The notes beneath the pieces are model-generated. The model was not told the origin of the DNA and did no database searches. It saw only the letters and a program-made list of their open reading frames with translations. Made by a program: the position numbers and the translations under genes. Source: Aphrophora alni (taxonomy: Eukaryota > Arthropoda > Insecta > Hemiptera > Aphrophoridae). From it: a stretch of 64,000 bases of DNA. The stretch is taken from the NCBI GenBank assembly GCA_963513935.1, contig OY740769.1:70139712-70203711 (forward strand), read 5' to 3'. Shown in pieces: positions 53,189-63,715 of this stretch; positions within the stretch are counted from its first letter, which is position 1; each line of letters begins with the position of its first letter.

Positions 53189-53454
53189 TGTTTGTGCCTA
53201 TTGGCAAATAATTTCGTATAAGACAGAGGTAAGGGGAGGGGGTAAGAGCATAAGGCAAGCTACTCAGTAGTAGTGTTTGAGCAACTGAAGAATCATCATC
53301 GCGTCTCCCTCGAGACTGGACAACAGATTCGCCAGGGTGCACCCGCCTTCTCAACTCGACATCGCAGTATCGGTATCCGTAAGAATCATCATATACAGTC
53401 CACATAACAAGTCGGTAAGTCTAACATAATAATTTTACCGCCGTCGCCAAATCA
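53189..53454 (+). repeat. 3' LTR of the BEL element
   Basis: 266 bp, starting TGTTTGTG and ending CCAAATCA. Four differences from the 5' LTR. Confidence 0.95.
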
Positions 53455-53459
53455 ACTAT
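53455..53459. repeat. Target-site duplication, right copy
   Basis: ACTAT, pairing with 46824-46828. Confidence 0.9.
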
Positions 53460-53468
53460 TATAGCTTT

Positions 53469-53472
<4 letters not shown>

Positions 53473-53516
<44 letters not shown>
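53473..53516. repeat. (TA)n microsatellite
   Basis: About 44 bp, only 13 bases beyond the BEL target duplication. Confidence 0.92.
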
Positions 53517-53519
<3 letters not shown>

Positions 53520-54967
53520 ACTGTATCCCTTTTCTCACAATGACGAGTATATTTAGTGGATATATACTTTTAAAACAGTTTTTACTCAATTTTTCAAAAT
53601 TAATTCTGTAGTGCAATATAAAATAAAGACTGACGGACAGATAAAAGATAATATCGAACGGGTACTGTGTAAACTGTTTTTAAAATTTCAAAAAATATAT
53701 ATTAACGCCTTCATAAGGCTATTAGTGGAAATATCCACGAAAAAGGATATAAATTAATGTAACTAACAGGTTCTCACTTATAGTAGCAGGACTATAATTC
53801 ACTATAATAGGACTATATAGTGGCAGTCGCTTCAGCCAATTATTTTTACACATCACATTATCTAATATTTTAAGTCAAACACATCGATTGGAAATATTAA
53901 TTGTAGAAAAGGGAATAGAAAACTTGTATAACATGATTGAAACACTTTGGTGAAATAATAAATCAAACAACAAAGACATATCTAAAAATAAATCTTGACT
54001 TATTACAGTCTTTTTAACTTATATACTGTCTACACAAAACAGCAATAACTTAATAGCTACGTTAAATATAAATATTGAAAGATTTGGGATACATCATTAG
54101 TTAAAACATAATTTTATGTGATCATCCCCTCCCACCTTCCCCCCAATTTCTAGTCTTAGCAGAAGATAAAGGGATATTTTAAAATAGTGATAAATAACTT
54201 TATTATTGAATTTGTAGGTATAGCCTACTCGTCAATTTTTGAAATGTTGCATTGACTTACAAGATTATATATATATATATAAGTTTCTGTTTCATAGTAA
54301 AACGTTTAACAGGAAATATTAAAAAATCCACCTAAAATTGGTAGTAAAATTAATATAGTGCAGTTAATACATTGTGATTATTGTTATTCCTTATCCTACA
54401 CATTTCACAAAAATTTGATGGTTATCACTTTAGCCAATTTTAAGATATTATATTTTCTAAGACGGTGTTCATGATGCACTGTTACATGTTGACCGACGAC
54501 CCACTATATCCCATTTTTTCTTTTTTTTTAAATTACAACAGCCAATGCTTTGTCTTAAAGATTGCATTTGAGAAATATTTGGGCAAATTCATTAACGATT
54601 TTAAGAAAAACAGAGTTTTGTTTTGATCATATGACAAGTTCCATGCATTTGAAGTTATTCAATAATGAATTCCTACATTGACTACGTAACTTGAATTACA
54701 TGAATATACGCTTACACGTCAGTAAACTGTAGCATCGTCTCACGGCCTTGTTGATTTAATTTCGAGAGTTATTATTTAGGGGTATATCTGGGTTTAAATC
54801 CAGCATATAAATTATAGTTAACATAGGAGTGGTTTTCCTTGTACATGAGGATAATAAAGTTATGCATTGGAGTAGAGATAAACTGGTGTGACTGTACTTT
54901 AAGACTTAGCAGCTACGAGTATATTTATAAAAATTATTCTCAATTCAGATACACTAAATATACCCTC

Positions 54968-54969
<2 letters not shown>
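53517..54969. other. AT-rich DNA, no gene seen
   Basis: Nothing was recognised. Confidence 0.5.

Positions 54970-55022
<53 letters not shown>
54970..55022. repeat. (TA)n microsatellite
   Basis: About 53 bp of uninterrupted TA. Confidence 0.95.
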
Positions 55023-55025
<3 letters not shown>

Positions 55026-56099
55026 CAATAGGTCGAGTTTGCAAAAATGGGCCCAATTATACTCCAAAACTAGTCTAAATACACAAACATTTAGTACTAG
55101 TCCTACATAAAAATTGTTGTCCTAAACCTAAAATATACGGACTATGATATTTCGCTGCATTTTTATGTTTTATCTCCAAAATCCCAAAAGGGTTACAAAA
55201 GCCACCTAACTTTCTAAGGTTTTGTTAAACAATAATTGACATATCATACCTAAACAAAAGTTTATAGTATTTAATAGTAAAACTTTTAGATTTTCAAAAT
55301 TTGTGCAATTCGTTGATCTTGTAATGTATTTTCCGTTTCTGTAATATAAATATTTGATTGACCCCACACAACGATTCTATTATAGAAAAATCGATGTGAA
55401 ACTTAAAAATATTGTATGAAAGTAGTTTTTTTTAAACACGATCAAAATTTTATTGTAATTGTGATATTATCCAGACCAATTTACGTACGAACTTATTTGT
55501 CTCGTATTTCGAACCAGCGTTCTTATATACTTGTATGTTCGATATTTTTTTACCAAATAAAAAGATGATTAGTTCATATGATCGCAAATTAAATGTCTTC
55601 CCTATAGTTTTATTTTTATCTCGTTACAGAACTTTGCCAAATTTAATAAAGTTTAAAAATACCGTAAATGTAACTCTTTCCAGATCACTTGACTCAAATT
55701 AGACAATATGTGACAAATATTCCAGAAACAAACATTATTTTTAGAATTTTTTTATTTTGTTTCATAGAGGATGGATATGTTGAAAATATATATTCGCTAC
55801 GTAATAAGAAAATAAATGAAGTACAGTGTTTCATAAGTTACAAATAGCAAATAGTACTTCATTCAGATCATACACAAGATTCAATTAAAGCTACGCGCAC
55901 GGGATACTTAGAAAACTAAGACAAGTTTTAATGAATTGAATTTTACGAAAAGATAGATTCCTTTGATATAGAGATTCCGGTCACTCTTACCTCACCCATC
56001 CCACTCAGTGATACTGACTGATTTATCATACACATCCTCAACATTCATTTAAGAGGAGATTACTGAGTGAAGACTAGCCCACTTTAGAATCAATTACGT
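55023..56099. other. AT-rich DNA, no gene seen
   Basis: Nothing was recognised before the LINE remnant. Confidence 0.5.
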
Positions 56100-56915
56100 G
56101 ACACACCTGTCCCAACAGCGGCTTGAGACTCCAAAATGCCTTAAGCAAATATCAATCAAACCCTATAGGTTTCTTAAAGAAAGTAGATGGTTCATATACG
56201 GAGAGTGTGGGGGAGACTATGAATCTATTGTTAGACACTCATTTCCCCGGCTCTACGGTGTTGGATCCCACAGAAACTATTATCGGTGATCGTCTTATGC
56301 CTCGGTCCCTTAGTTGGAGAAGGAGGATAGCATACATGATCTAATAATAACAAGGTTAGGTGGGCAGTGGGGAGCCACAAACCACACAAAACGTCAAGCG
56401 GAGATAGGGGTTTCCAGCTCTGTTGCAGCAGGACTTGGAGGAACTACTGCCACTTCTGGTAAAACTGTTTATGGTTAGCTTTTCAATAGCGTATATTCCA
56501 AACATATGGAGGGAGGTAAAGGTGGTTTTTATACCTAAGGCTAGTAGGAAGGACACTGCGGAGCCTAGGTCATACAGACCAATCAGCCTGACATCCTTCA
56601 TTCTTAAAACAATGGAAAAAATATTACACAAGTACCTACGGAGTGAAACCATTGAAAATGACCTTTGCTCAGTATGCCTAACAAATGGGTAAATCAACCT
56701 CTAATGCACTACAACGTCTGGTTGATGAGGTTGGTAAGTCAATAAAGGATAAGGATATAATTCTATGTGCTTTTTGGACATGTGAAAACCTTCTGATAAT
56801 ATCTCCTATAACTCTGTTGAAAGAGTGTCTAAGGCTAAAGAAATTGAACCCCAGATAAATAAATGTATCATATCTATGTTAATGAATCGTTGGATGACAG
56901 TCTGCTTTGGGTGAG
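56100..56915 (+). pseudogene. LINE reverse transcriptase remnant (R1/LOA-like)
   Basis: Plus-strand frames broken by indels encode the linker and start of a non-LTR reverse transcriptase. The linker reads KVDGSYTESVGETMNLLLDT then HFPGS (about 56180-56250). The RT start reads FPALLQQDLEELLPLL, then IWREVKVVFIPKASRKD and SYRPISLTSFILKTMEKIL (about 56410-56630). Later come AYQMGKSTSNALQRLVDEVG and ILCAFW where the family has AFLDIEGAFDN (about 56680-56780). The endonuclease and the catalytic YADD region are not recognisable. The wording resembles insect R1/LOA-type elements; the clade is from memory. Stops and a damaged AFLD block show it is inactive. Confidence 0.75.
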
Positions 56916-59103
56916 GGGTCCAGAACAATGTCGGAAGTCGTTGATCAGACAGTGTGTGATCTCATAGAGAGTGCTCTTCTATTGGTCTGGAGGTGGTGTC
57001 AAAAAGAGGATCTTATTATTAGCACTAATTAGGCAACCCGTGTTCTGCTCTTTGCTTATGTGTCAGGCAGAAGCGCGACAAATCCATTTCTGCCTTTCCC
57101 GTGTATTTCCATCTGAGTTCCATGGTGATGTAATAACGTCTGTACACATTGCACAATATTACACAACTATACTCAGACACAACTTCTCGAACTCTTGGTG
57201 TGAAGAGAGATAAGTAAATGAAAAAATAAAATAAAATGGCTGAAAAAGAGATCGAAAGCCGATACATTTTACGAATCTCGTGATCAAGATGGTGACGAAG
57301 TTGGTGGGGTTGACGTAGTCGCCTACATTACAAAATATATATATTGCTATTACTAAAAACTCACTACATTCATCTAAACACGTAATAGAAAGCGTTTTGT
57401 GTGTGTGTGTGTGTATTTTTAATGATATATAGTCATAGTCATGAAAATAACAAAAAACATGTTCTTAGGGTGATCATTGAAGCCTCATATATTTGCAATT
57501 TTATGAAGAGAAATTATCATTTGCTATGAAATCAATTTTCTAATATTATGATTAAAGTTTATTACTTTAATGGGAATAGTGTAACATTCATAGTTTTATC
57601 ATCTTTAAAGTATTAACAAAATTAGTTTCAACCTTAAACCAGACTATCACACTATAACATCAACTTAAAAATTAAAATATTACATCTACTACAACTCTAC
57701 GCAATGAAAAAATAATAAATAACACTTTCGATGTTTAGTTTAAATTTGAAGTAGTTAATGGCGGAGGAAGGGATCTTATGACCTGCTAACATGCATTATG
57801 CTAGAACACTACATTACAATTTACTTAGAGCTCTGATAATCAGTTGGCTCTCACTATATATGTGAAAAACAGAATACTAATGAACATAATAAAAGTTTAA
57901 TAAAGTTATATAATAGTGTTAGAGAGTACAGTGTCTGGGGACGAAATGTTCAAGTTTAAAAACAAGCTTCGCAAGATGAAACAACAGAGAAATTTGTATA
58001 CTTTTTAAACCCATCTAATAAAATACTTTTAACAGAGTAATTCAAATAATATGTTTAAAATACAATACATGACAAATCTTTCTAAGTAGAATGGTGTAGT
58101 AAAATTTTAACAAATTCAACAAGTTTGTAGAATCTCATAAAACTCTTATCTTTAATTTTTATATTTAGTTGTTCAAAAATCAGAAGTATCGGAGTTTATT
58201 TCTACATATTTCCAAACGTATAAATAAAAAATAGAATAATGCCTCTATTTAAAACCCTTATTAAACCAAACACTGAAACATTTAATCTTTGATTTTTAAT
58301 CCTCTTTTTTTATCTCTAACCGTAATAAATTAGCTAGAAAAATGCCTTAACTATACTAATAAAAATGTTTTAAGAGACAAAATAATCAAATATATAATAT
58401 TTTAACTAATTAAAAATTGTTAAATAAATGTGCTACTTGACGACTTTTTTTTTAATTTAACCATAATATCATAAAATGCAATTTGGAAGAAAAAAATTTA
58501 AATACAATAATATTAAAAAATTCCAATGACCAGTAAGTCGCGTGGAACCTTATTTTGAAGGTCATTGAAGAGAAAATAATTTTAAATTTAACTATCTCGC
58601 CAATTTGAATTCAAGCTCTAAATTAGTTTTTTTAGAGATTTTCATTTTATAGAAAAGTACATTTGTTAATTTTGAAAAATAAAACTGCCCGAGTGATACC
58701 TCTTATTGTATCGGTTACTGTAATAAACAACTTCAGTTCTCCCGTAGAAGATTTGAGACACTTTTTAGAAACCAAATTCCATATTAATAATTTATTTTTT
58801 ATTACAGAGCTAATAACACATACACAAAAATAAATTATTATCATTTCAGACATTTCTCCTATTCAAGAATAGTGTCTAGTCTACATTTCATGACTTTGTA
58901 CTTTATTAATTGACACTTTGCCATTATACTTCCAAAGATGAGGCAGTCACCGAAGCAGGCAAAGTGACTAGTTAAAATTAAATTAATTCTTAAATAAATT
59001 ATATGAAAAGTAATTCAATTATTCAATGCAATTGTATACAATTATTGTAGATTACATTGAATATCCAAGGAAACTAGTTAAAGTAATGAACATTCAGAGA
59101 ATT
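56916..59103. other. AT-rich DNA, no confident gene
   Basis: The first 300 bases are less AT-rich and may continue the LINE remnant, but no motif could be placed. The rest is AT-rich and featureless. Confidence 0.45.
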
Positions 59104-59250
59104 TAGTATAGCAAAAAAGAATAGAAACAATTTACATTGAGTCTAAGTGACTAGGAAAGGTATTGCAACTACGTGTTTAGGGTTGGGGTAATCTTCCTAA
59201 GTGTTCTGTAACATAACTAAAATGGAAAACATAAATAGTTGATGTGGCCA
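59104..59250. repeat. Dispersed repeat, about 150 bp, copy 2
   Basis: Pairs with 42839-42989; the copies are clearly diverged. Confidence 0.7.
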
Positions 59251-60562
59251 GTTTCAAATTACCTTTATTAAAAACTCATCTCAAACTCGAATTCATTGCG
59301 TTTAGGAAGATAGATAATAAAAGTTTATTTTAATTTTTTGTTAGATCCACGTTCCAAAAGAGTATAATATTTTGTAAAATTGAATTTCAGTTTTCCAAAA
59401 AACACATTGTATTAATTTGTAATAAAAAACTTACCATATATTTTTGATTAACCAAAAACTACCTCATATCCTACAGTAATTTTCACTAATATCTAAACAT
59501 TGACGGAAATTGAATGTCAAATTAACTTCTAAACAAATTCTATGGATTTTGATGAATGGAAGGTGTTTCAAAGTGATTATATTTGGTCGAAATAAAGTTA
59601 GTAATGGGATAAATTTAAGACACTAATTTATCAAAATTTAAACAAAAAATAATTTAAAACATAGCTGTATTTCTTTTATGGAGATTAATAAAATATATGC
59701 GAAATTAAACTGCTAAAGATATATCTAAACTAAATTTTTAAGTATATTAACTGTCACCTTTTTTAATAATTTTGTCTAAAATTATACCTTATAGTAAATA
59801 ATTTAAACATATAATATCCAAGATCAGAATTCGAGGTGAAAATGATAAGCTAAAACGATTTACTGCTTGGAACTGTACAATGATATTGATAAAACTATCA
59901 AAAACTTATAAAATAATTACCATAGGCTATACTTACCATAACTTTAGGCTATTTAAATTGTAAGTATCATATATTGACTGCATATCGAAGTAAGCTAGAT
60001 ATTATTACACATAAAACACATCCCATGTGAGTGAAAACATGGTGACGCAGTAAATCCTACTTTACTACTCTTGATCCTGTAGCAGGACCAATGTTTTATT
60101 TAAAAGGTAAATCCTGATTTAAGAATCTTTGATTCCCATACCCTACACCAATGACTGTAGTGATCTAAGTTGTTATTATAACTTTGATTAAATGTTCGTT
60201 GACTCAAAAGTAGGAATGTAAAATAATTTACGTCCCAAATAAATTACTTATCGCATTATCTTTGTTATACAGCAATAAACAAATTAATTAAGCTGTAGAT
60301 TTAAGCAATACTTTGCCTTAATAACAACACAAATTTCCTTTTTCTCAAATTAATTTTACAGATTTTAAATAATTTTTTTTAAGAATTTATAGATTAAAAT
60401 AAATCGTATAGTTGGGGAAAATATGAATTATGGGCTTCAACTTTCAAATCTTTCCATTATGATGAAATGTGAAGATTTATAATATAAATAATGTCAAACA
60501 TCAATACTGTACAATAAAATGTGCTGCCTAACCATCTAGAATCACATAAAATAGCTAATTAT
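59251..60562. other. AT-rich DNA, no confident gene
   Basis: Nothing was recognised. More reverse transcriptase sequence of the Penelope-like element might be expected here but is not visible. Confidence 0.45.
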
Positions 60563-61300
60563 AACAGTTTTATACATAGAGTTCTGACCAACCCTATTGA
60601 GTCAGCTACTTTCACGATAAATTTACAATAATAAAACATATACTACAGTGCAATGGATATAAGTTTTCCATTTTTAATAAATACGTTTACAAACTAAAGT
60701 AAAAGTTTAACAAAGAAACCCACAGACTTTCGTCGAATCAAACTACACTTAAGAAGACAAATACAACTCAATGAAGTATACTCCATTACTGGATAAACAA
60801 ATTCGTAACACTTATCTCAAATTAGGTTTCAGCATATCATATAGAACACACAATAGCCATAAAAAGACGTTTAATTTCAGTAAAAAATAAAATAAAATTT
60901 AATTTAAAAATAATAAAATAAAATAAATAAAACTAGAAGAGGACTAATCTAAGGATGGCATTTATAAACTACATTGTGGTAATTGTGATAAGCATTTCAT
61001 CGGGCAAACTGCCTGAACATTCAGAATAAGATTCAAATAATATTTATCCAACAACAAAAGCATTAATAAAACAAATTCCACCTTTGCTGAACAATTTATT
61101 TGATAAATAATGGACATTCTTACACCAGCATTAAGAATTACATGGGGACTTTAGATAGTTTAAACAAGAGTAAGAATATGAATGTTACACAAGATGTGAA
61201 CCTGATAAAATATTGAATGATCAACTAAAATTTGGATTTAACTGTTTATTCGATTTGATCAAAGACATTGCAATAATTTTATAACTATCGAATAAACAAG
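60563..61300 (+). pseudogene. Penelope-like element, RT tail and GIY-YIG endonuclease
   Basis: Degenerate plus-strand frames match the C-terminal part of a Penelope-like element protein. NSFIHRVLTNPIE at about 60561-60600 matches the SFIHRLL block after reverse transcriptase. YLKLGFSISYRTHN lies at about 60811-60855. A GIY-YIG endonuclease start reads GIYKLHCGNCDKHFIGQTA (about 60957-61013), followed after a stop by TFRIRF and NSTFAEQF (about 61073-61103), as in the family's R.F..RF...STFAEH. The pairing GIYKL...FIGQT with the intervening CGNCDK is characteristic of Penelope-like elements. Stops occur every few dozen codons, so it is long dead. The reverse transcriptase core was not found. 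Confidence 0.7.
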
Positions 61301-62011
61301 AAACCAATAATCAGCATTGATCATGACAGGGATGGTTTAACTAAAGCATGGAATAAATAATCTTTGTCTCTATCATTAGTTAACTATTGACTGTTGTGGG
61401 AAAGATATGTATCAACAATCCTATCCTGTTATATACGTTCGGTACATTTTAATAATTATAATATTGATGTGTACTTAAGCATCCATACGAGTGATGTATA
61501 TACGAGTAAATGTCATTTTGAACATTGATAGTCTGAGGAGCGCACCTGTTTGTGCGCGAAATATGTAGCTACGATTGACTGCACCATTACAACACTTTTC
61601 TTACGCAGTAATTGGAAAATAAAACTTAAAGTATGATTTTACACTTTGGAGTAGCAACTGCTCATTTTTTTAATGGCTACATGGTATTTAGATACGTGAT
61701 TTAAGATCGTTTTTCGACCCTGAATTCAGTGGCATAGGTTTATTTTTTATTATATCTCTCACCCATCTCCAGTTATTTACGAAATATCATTTATAATGTA
61801 TAATAATTATTTGATGTTTTCGAATATTGGACTTTTGAAGCTTTAATTGTATGACACCCATATTAATGCACCAGACTTTGATTTTCACCTCAATGGAACA
61901 TTGTAAAACTTACATTATATCATAAAACAACTTTAAAATGGTTTTAAACTGCTTTTTTTAAATAAGAAACCAAGACACTAATTATTTATAATAAATTAAG
62001 CTGGTCAATTT
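61301..62011. other. 3' part of the Penelope-like element and flank
   Basis: AT-rich sequence around the hammerhead motif; no other gene. The element's boundary cannot be fixed from one copy. Confidence 0.4.
61529..61571 (+). ncRNA. Hammerhead-like ribozyme motif
   Basis: All conserved core positions of a hammerhead are present in order. The 5' strand of stem I is TAGT (61529-61532), then comes CTGAGGA (61533-61539; CUGANGA). Stem II is GCGCAC pairing perfectly with GTGCGC (61540-61545 and 61552-61557) around loop CTGTTT. GAA (61558-61560) is followed by A at 61561, which pairs with T61566 in a minimal stem III. The predicted cleavage follows A61567, in the triplet GTA. The 3' strand of stem I is GCTA (61568-61571), with one G-T wobble. 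The motif lies about 230 bases after the Penelope-like endonuclease remnant on the same strand; such elements are known to carry hammerheads with very short stem III in their terminal repeats. Activity is untested. Confidence 0.65.
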
Positions 62012-62431
62012 AAGTAGATGTTCCAACTGTTTATCCGCCGACATCTTGGCAATAGTAGATGCGGTTCACAAACATATTTTGTGATATTCTTCTACTATTT
62101 TCGTCCAAAGATCTTCAACGTCTTGAACTTTAGTTTTGTAAACTGTTCATTTTAGACGTTCCCATAGAAAACAAATCTACAGGCTGAAAAATCCGGAGTT
62201 CTTGGAGCCCATTACACATAACCTCGTCGACCAATCCAATAATTAGCTGTCCAGAAAGTGAGGAGCATAGTCCTGTTGAAAATAACATCGCATTAGGAAA
62301 TCTATGGACGAAAATAGTAGAAGAATGTCACAAAAATAACCCAAAATATATTTGTAAATGTCTAAAATTCTTTTATAAACCACATCCACTACTGTCAAGT
62401 TGTCGGCGGATCACAATTTGAACATCTACTT
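62012..62431. repeat. Inverted repeat flanking transposase debris
   Basis: The left arm (about 62014-62106) starts GTAGATGTTC and ends TTCTTCTACTATTTTCGTCC. Its reverse complement returns at about 62306-62429, with substitutions and a roughly 30-base length difference. Both arms carry the word ATCCGCCGACA or its complement. The arms enclose about 200 bases that on the minus strand read as mariner-type transposase. Confidence 0.75.
62060..62290 (-). pseudogene. Mariner-type transposase fragment
   Basis: On the minus strand, with stops, the sequence gives ICFLWERLK then TVYKTKVQDVEDLWTKIVEE. This matches the family block DFFLWG.LK..VY.TKV.D..DL...I that follows the last catalytic Asp. The catalytic Asp block itself is damaged. 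It is the third clear relative of this transposase type in the window, after the remnants at 4.5 and 40.2 kb, and is embedded in the inverted repeat at 62012-62431. Confidence 0.5.
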
Positions 62432-62871
62432 TTCTCATAGTGGTTTGTCTGTCTGTGCCAGTGTCCTTACACTGCCCTAACATCAGATGGAAAGAAAGTG
62501 GTATTTTTAAACCAAATATTGACCAACGAAGAAACGCCATTAATTTTTATATTTATATTTAAAAAGTTGGATATTAAGTACTTCAATACTTTCAAATTTT
62601 GAGTTACGTGCAAAATCTTTATCAAAATTAAATATTGTTCCACTTAGAATATCGATAATGTGTTAATAACGTTGAAAAAACTAAGTTTTAAAACCAACTC
62701 TAGATAAAAATCATCACAAAGTATGAAAAAACTTTTCGTATTGCATATTACGATAAACTCTTAATTTAAAAACCTGATAATGTTTACCGTTTACTAACTA
62801 GTACGTAAGAAGTTTATAATCTTGATTAAAACTAGTCATTAAAACATTGGATCATCTATTGCACAAACCCT
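62432..62871. other. AT-rich DNA, no gene seen
   Basis: GTCTGTCTGTGCCAGTGTCC near 62447 is less AT-rich but unassigned. Nothing else was recognised. Confidence 0.4.
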
Positions 62872-62937
62872 TCAAGTGAAAACCCAAACTGTTTAGACAA
62901 CGAGTTATTGAGATTTTTTCGTATTACACACTGGATA

Positions 62938-63172
62938 GAATTAAATTTGAATACAAATTCTCACGAAATAGTACATACATTTATTCAAACGAATTTCAAC
63001 GATAAAGTCGCCATCTTCATTGATACAAAAGCTGCAAGTGATACAATAAATCATTGTTATAGTTTAGTTGTAGCTCGTACATCACTGAAGATGGCGACTT
63101 TGTCGTTGAAACGCGTTTATATAAATAAACGTAATATTCGTGAGAATTTGAGTTTCATTTTCATTTTATTAG
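62938..63172. repeat. Fold-back element, copy B
   Basis: Inverted arms share AAATTCTCACGAA at about 62955 with its complement near 63140, and GTCGCCATCTTCA at 63007 with TGAAGATGGCGAC at 63086. It has the same arm sequence as copy A. About 65 bases of left flank (from about 62872) are shared with copy C. The 99-codon frame across it is not a gene. Confidence 0.7.
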
Positions 63173-63179
63173 GTATCAA

Positions 63180-63225
63180 ATTTATTGCTATTGTTGATGT
63201 ATATTAAGGGTACAATGTTGTGTAC
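63180..63225. repeat. Short repeat also found at 63948-63994
   Basis: GTACAATGTTGTGTA follows a TTGTTGATGTATATT-like block here. A diverged version (GTACAACGTTGTGTAGAAT) follows TTGTTAATATATATTTGGA at the window's right end. Confidence 0.55.
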
Positions 63226-63510
63226 AATCAAAAGGGCGTTACCAAAAAAATGTCAAAATCGCCTCAATTTACTCAAAACGTAGTGTGTTGAAGATAATGA
63301 AAACATAATGAACGAATTGTTTGGTCATCGTCTAACCTCTAGTAGGTCTAACACTCTAAAAAATAATTATAAAATTATATAAAATTGTTGGCTCACAAAT
63401 TACATGAAATCTGCCAACATCGTATTTATATATTTTATTTGTCAAGTGACAAAACCATACTGTTTAGAACGCGAAATATTGAGACTTTTTTCTTATTAAA
63501 CACTCGATAG

Positions 63511-63715
63511 AATAAAATTTGAACAAAAATTCTCACAAATATTACGTTTATTTAGTCAAACGCATTTCAACGACAAAGTAGCCATCTTCAGTGATGCACG
63601 ACCTAATATAACTACAATGAATAATACTTATAGTTTATTTATTTTCACTTTGTCCTTGAAATGCGTTTCAACAAATAAACGTACTATTTATGAAAATTTG
63701 TGTTCAAACTTTATT
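63511..63715. repeat. Fold-back element, copy C
   Basis: Starts AATAAAATTTGAAC and ends with the near-complement GTTCAAACTTTATT at 63702-63715. It lies 571 bp after copy B in the same orientation. The right arm has lost the GATGGCG block; the left arm keeps it, on the minus strand. Confidence 0.7.

Larger units (their letters stand above)
46829..53454 (+). mobile_element. Complete BEL/Pao LTR retrotransposon
   Basis: A full-length 6.6-kb element with 266-bp LTRs, a tRNA-Tyr-type primer site, a 0.66-kb leader, Gag plus protease, Pol, a short purine-rich tract and a 5-bp target duplication. The BEL/Pao assignment rests on the Gag domain of the DUF1759 type, the DNGSQSHF protease motif, YMDD reverse transcriptase and the integrase with a C-terminal DUF5641-like region. 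The LTRs differ at four positions (about 98.5% identity), so insertion was fairly recent but older than the gypsy insertion. One frameshift splits the coding region, so this copy is probably not autonomous as it stands. Confidence 0.95.

Noticed and set aside
54780..54800. GGGTTTAAATCC as a tRNA T arm
   Set aside because: No acceptor stem, D arm or anticodon arm could be placed around it.
62908..63207. 99-codon plus-strand frame
   Set aside because: It spans the fold-back element copy B; the open frame follows from the repeat, not from coding selection.
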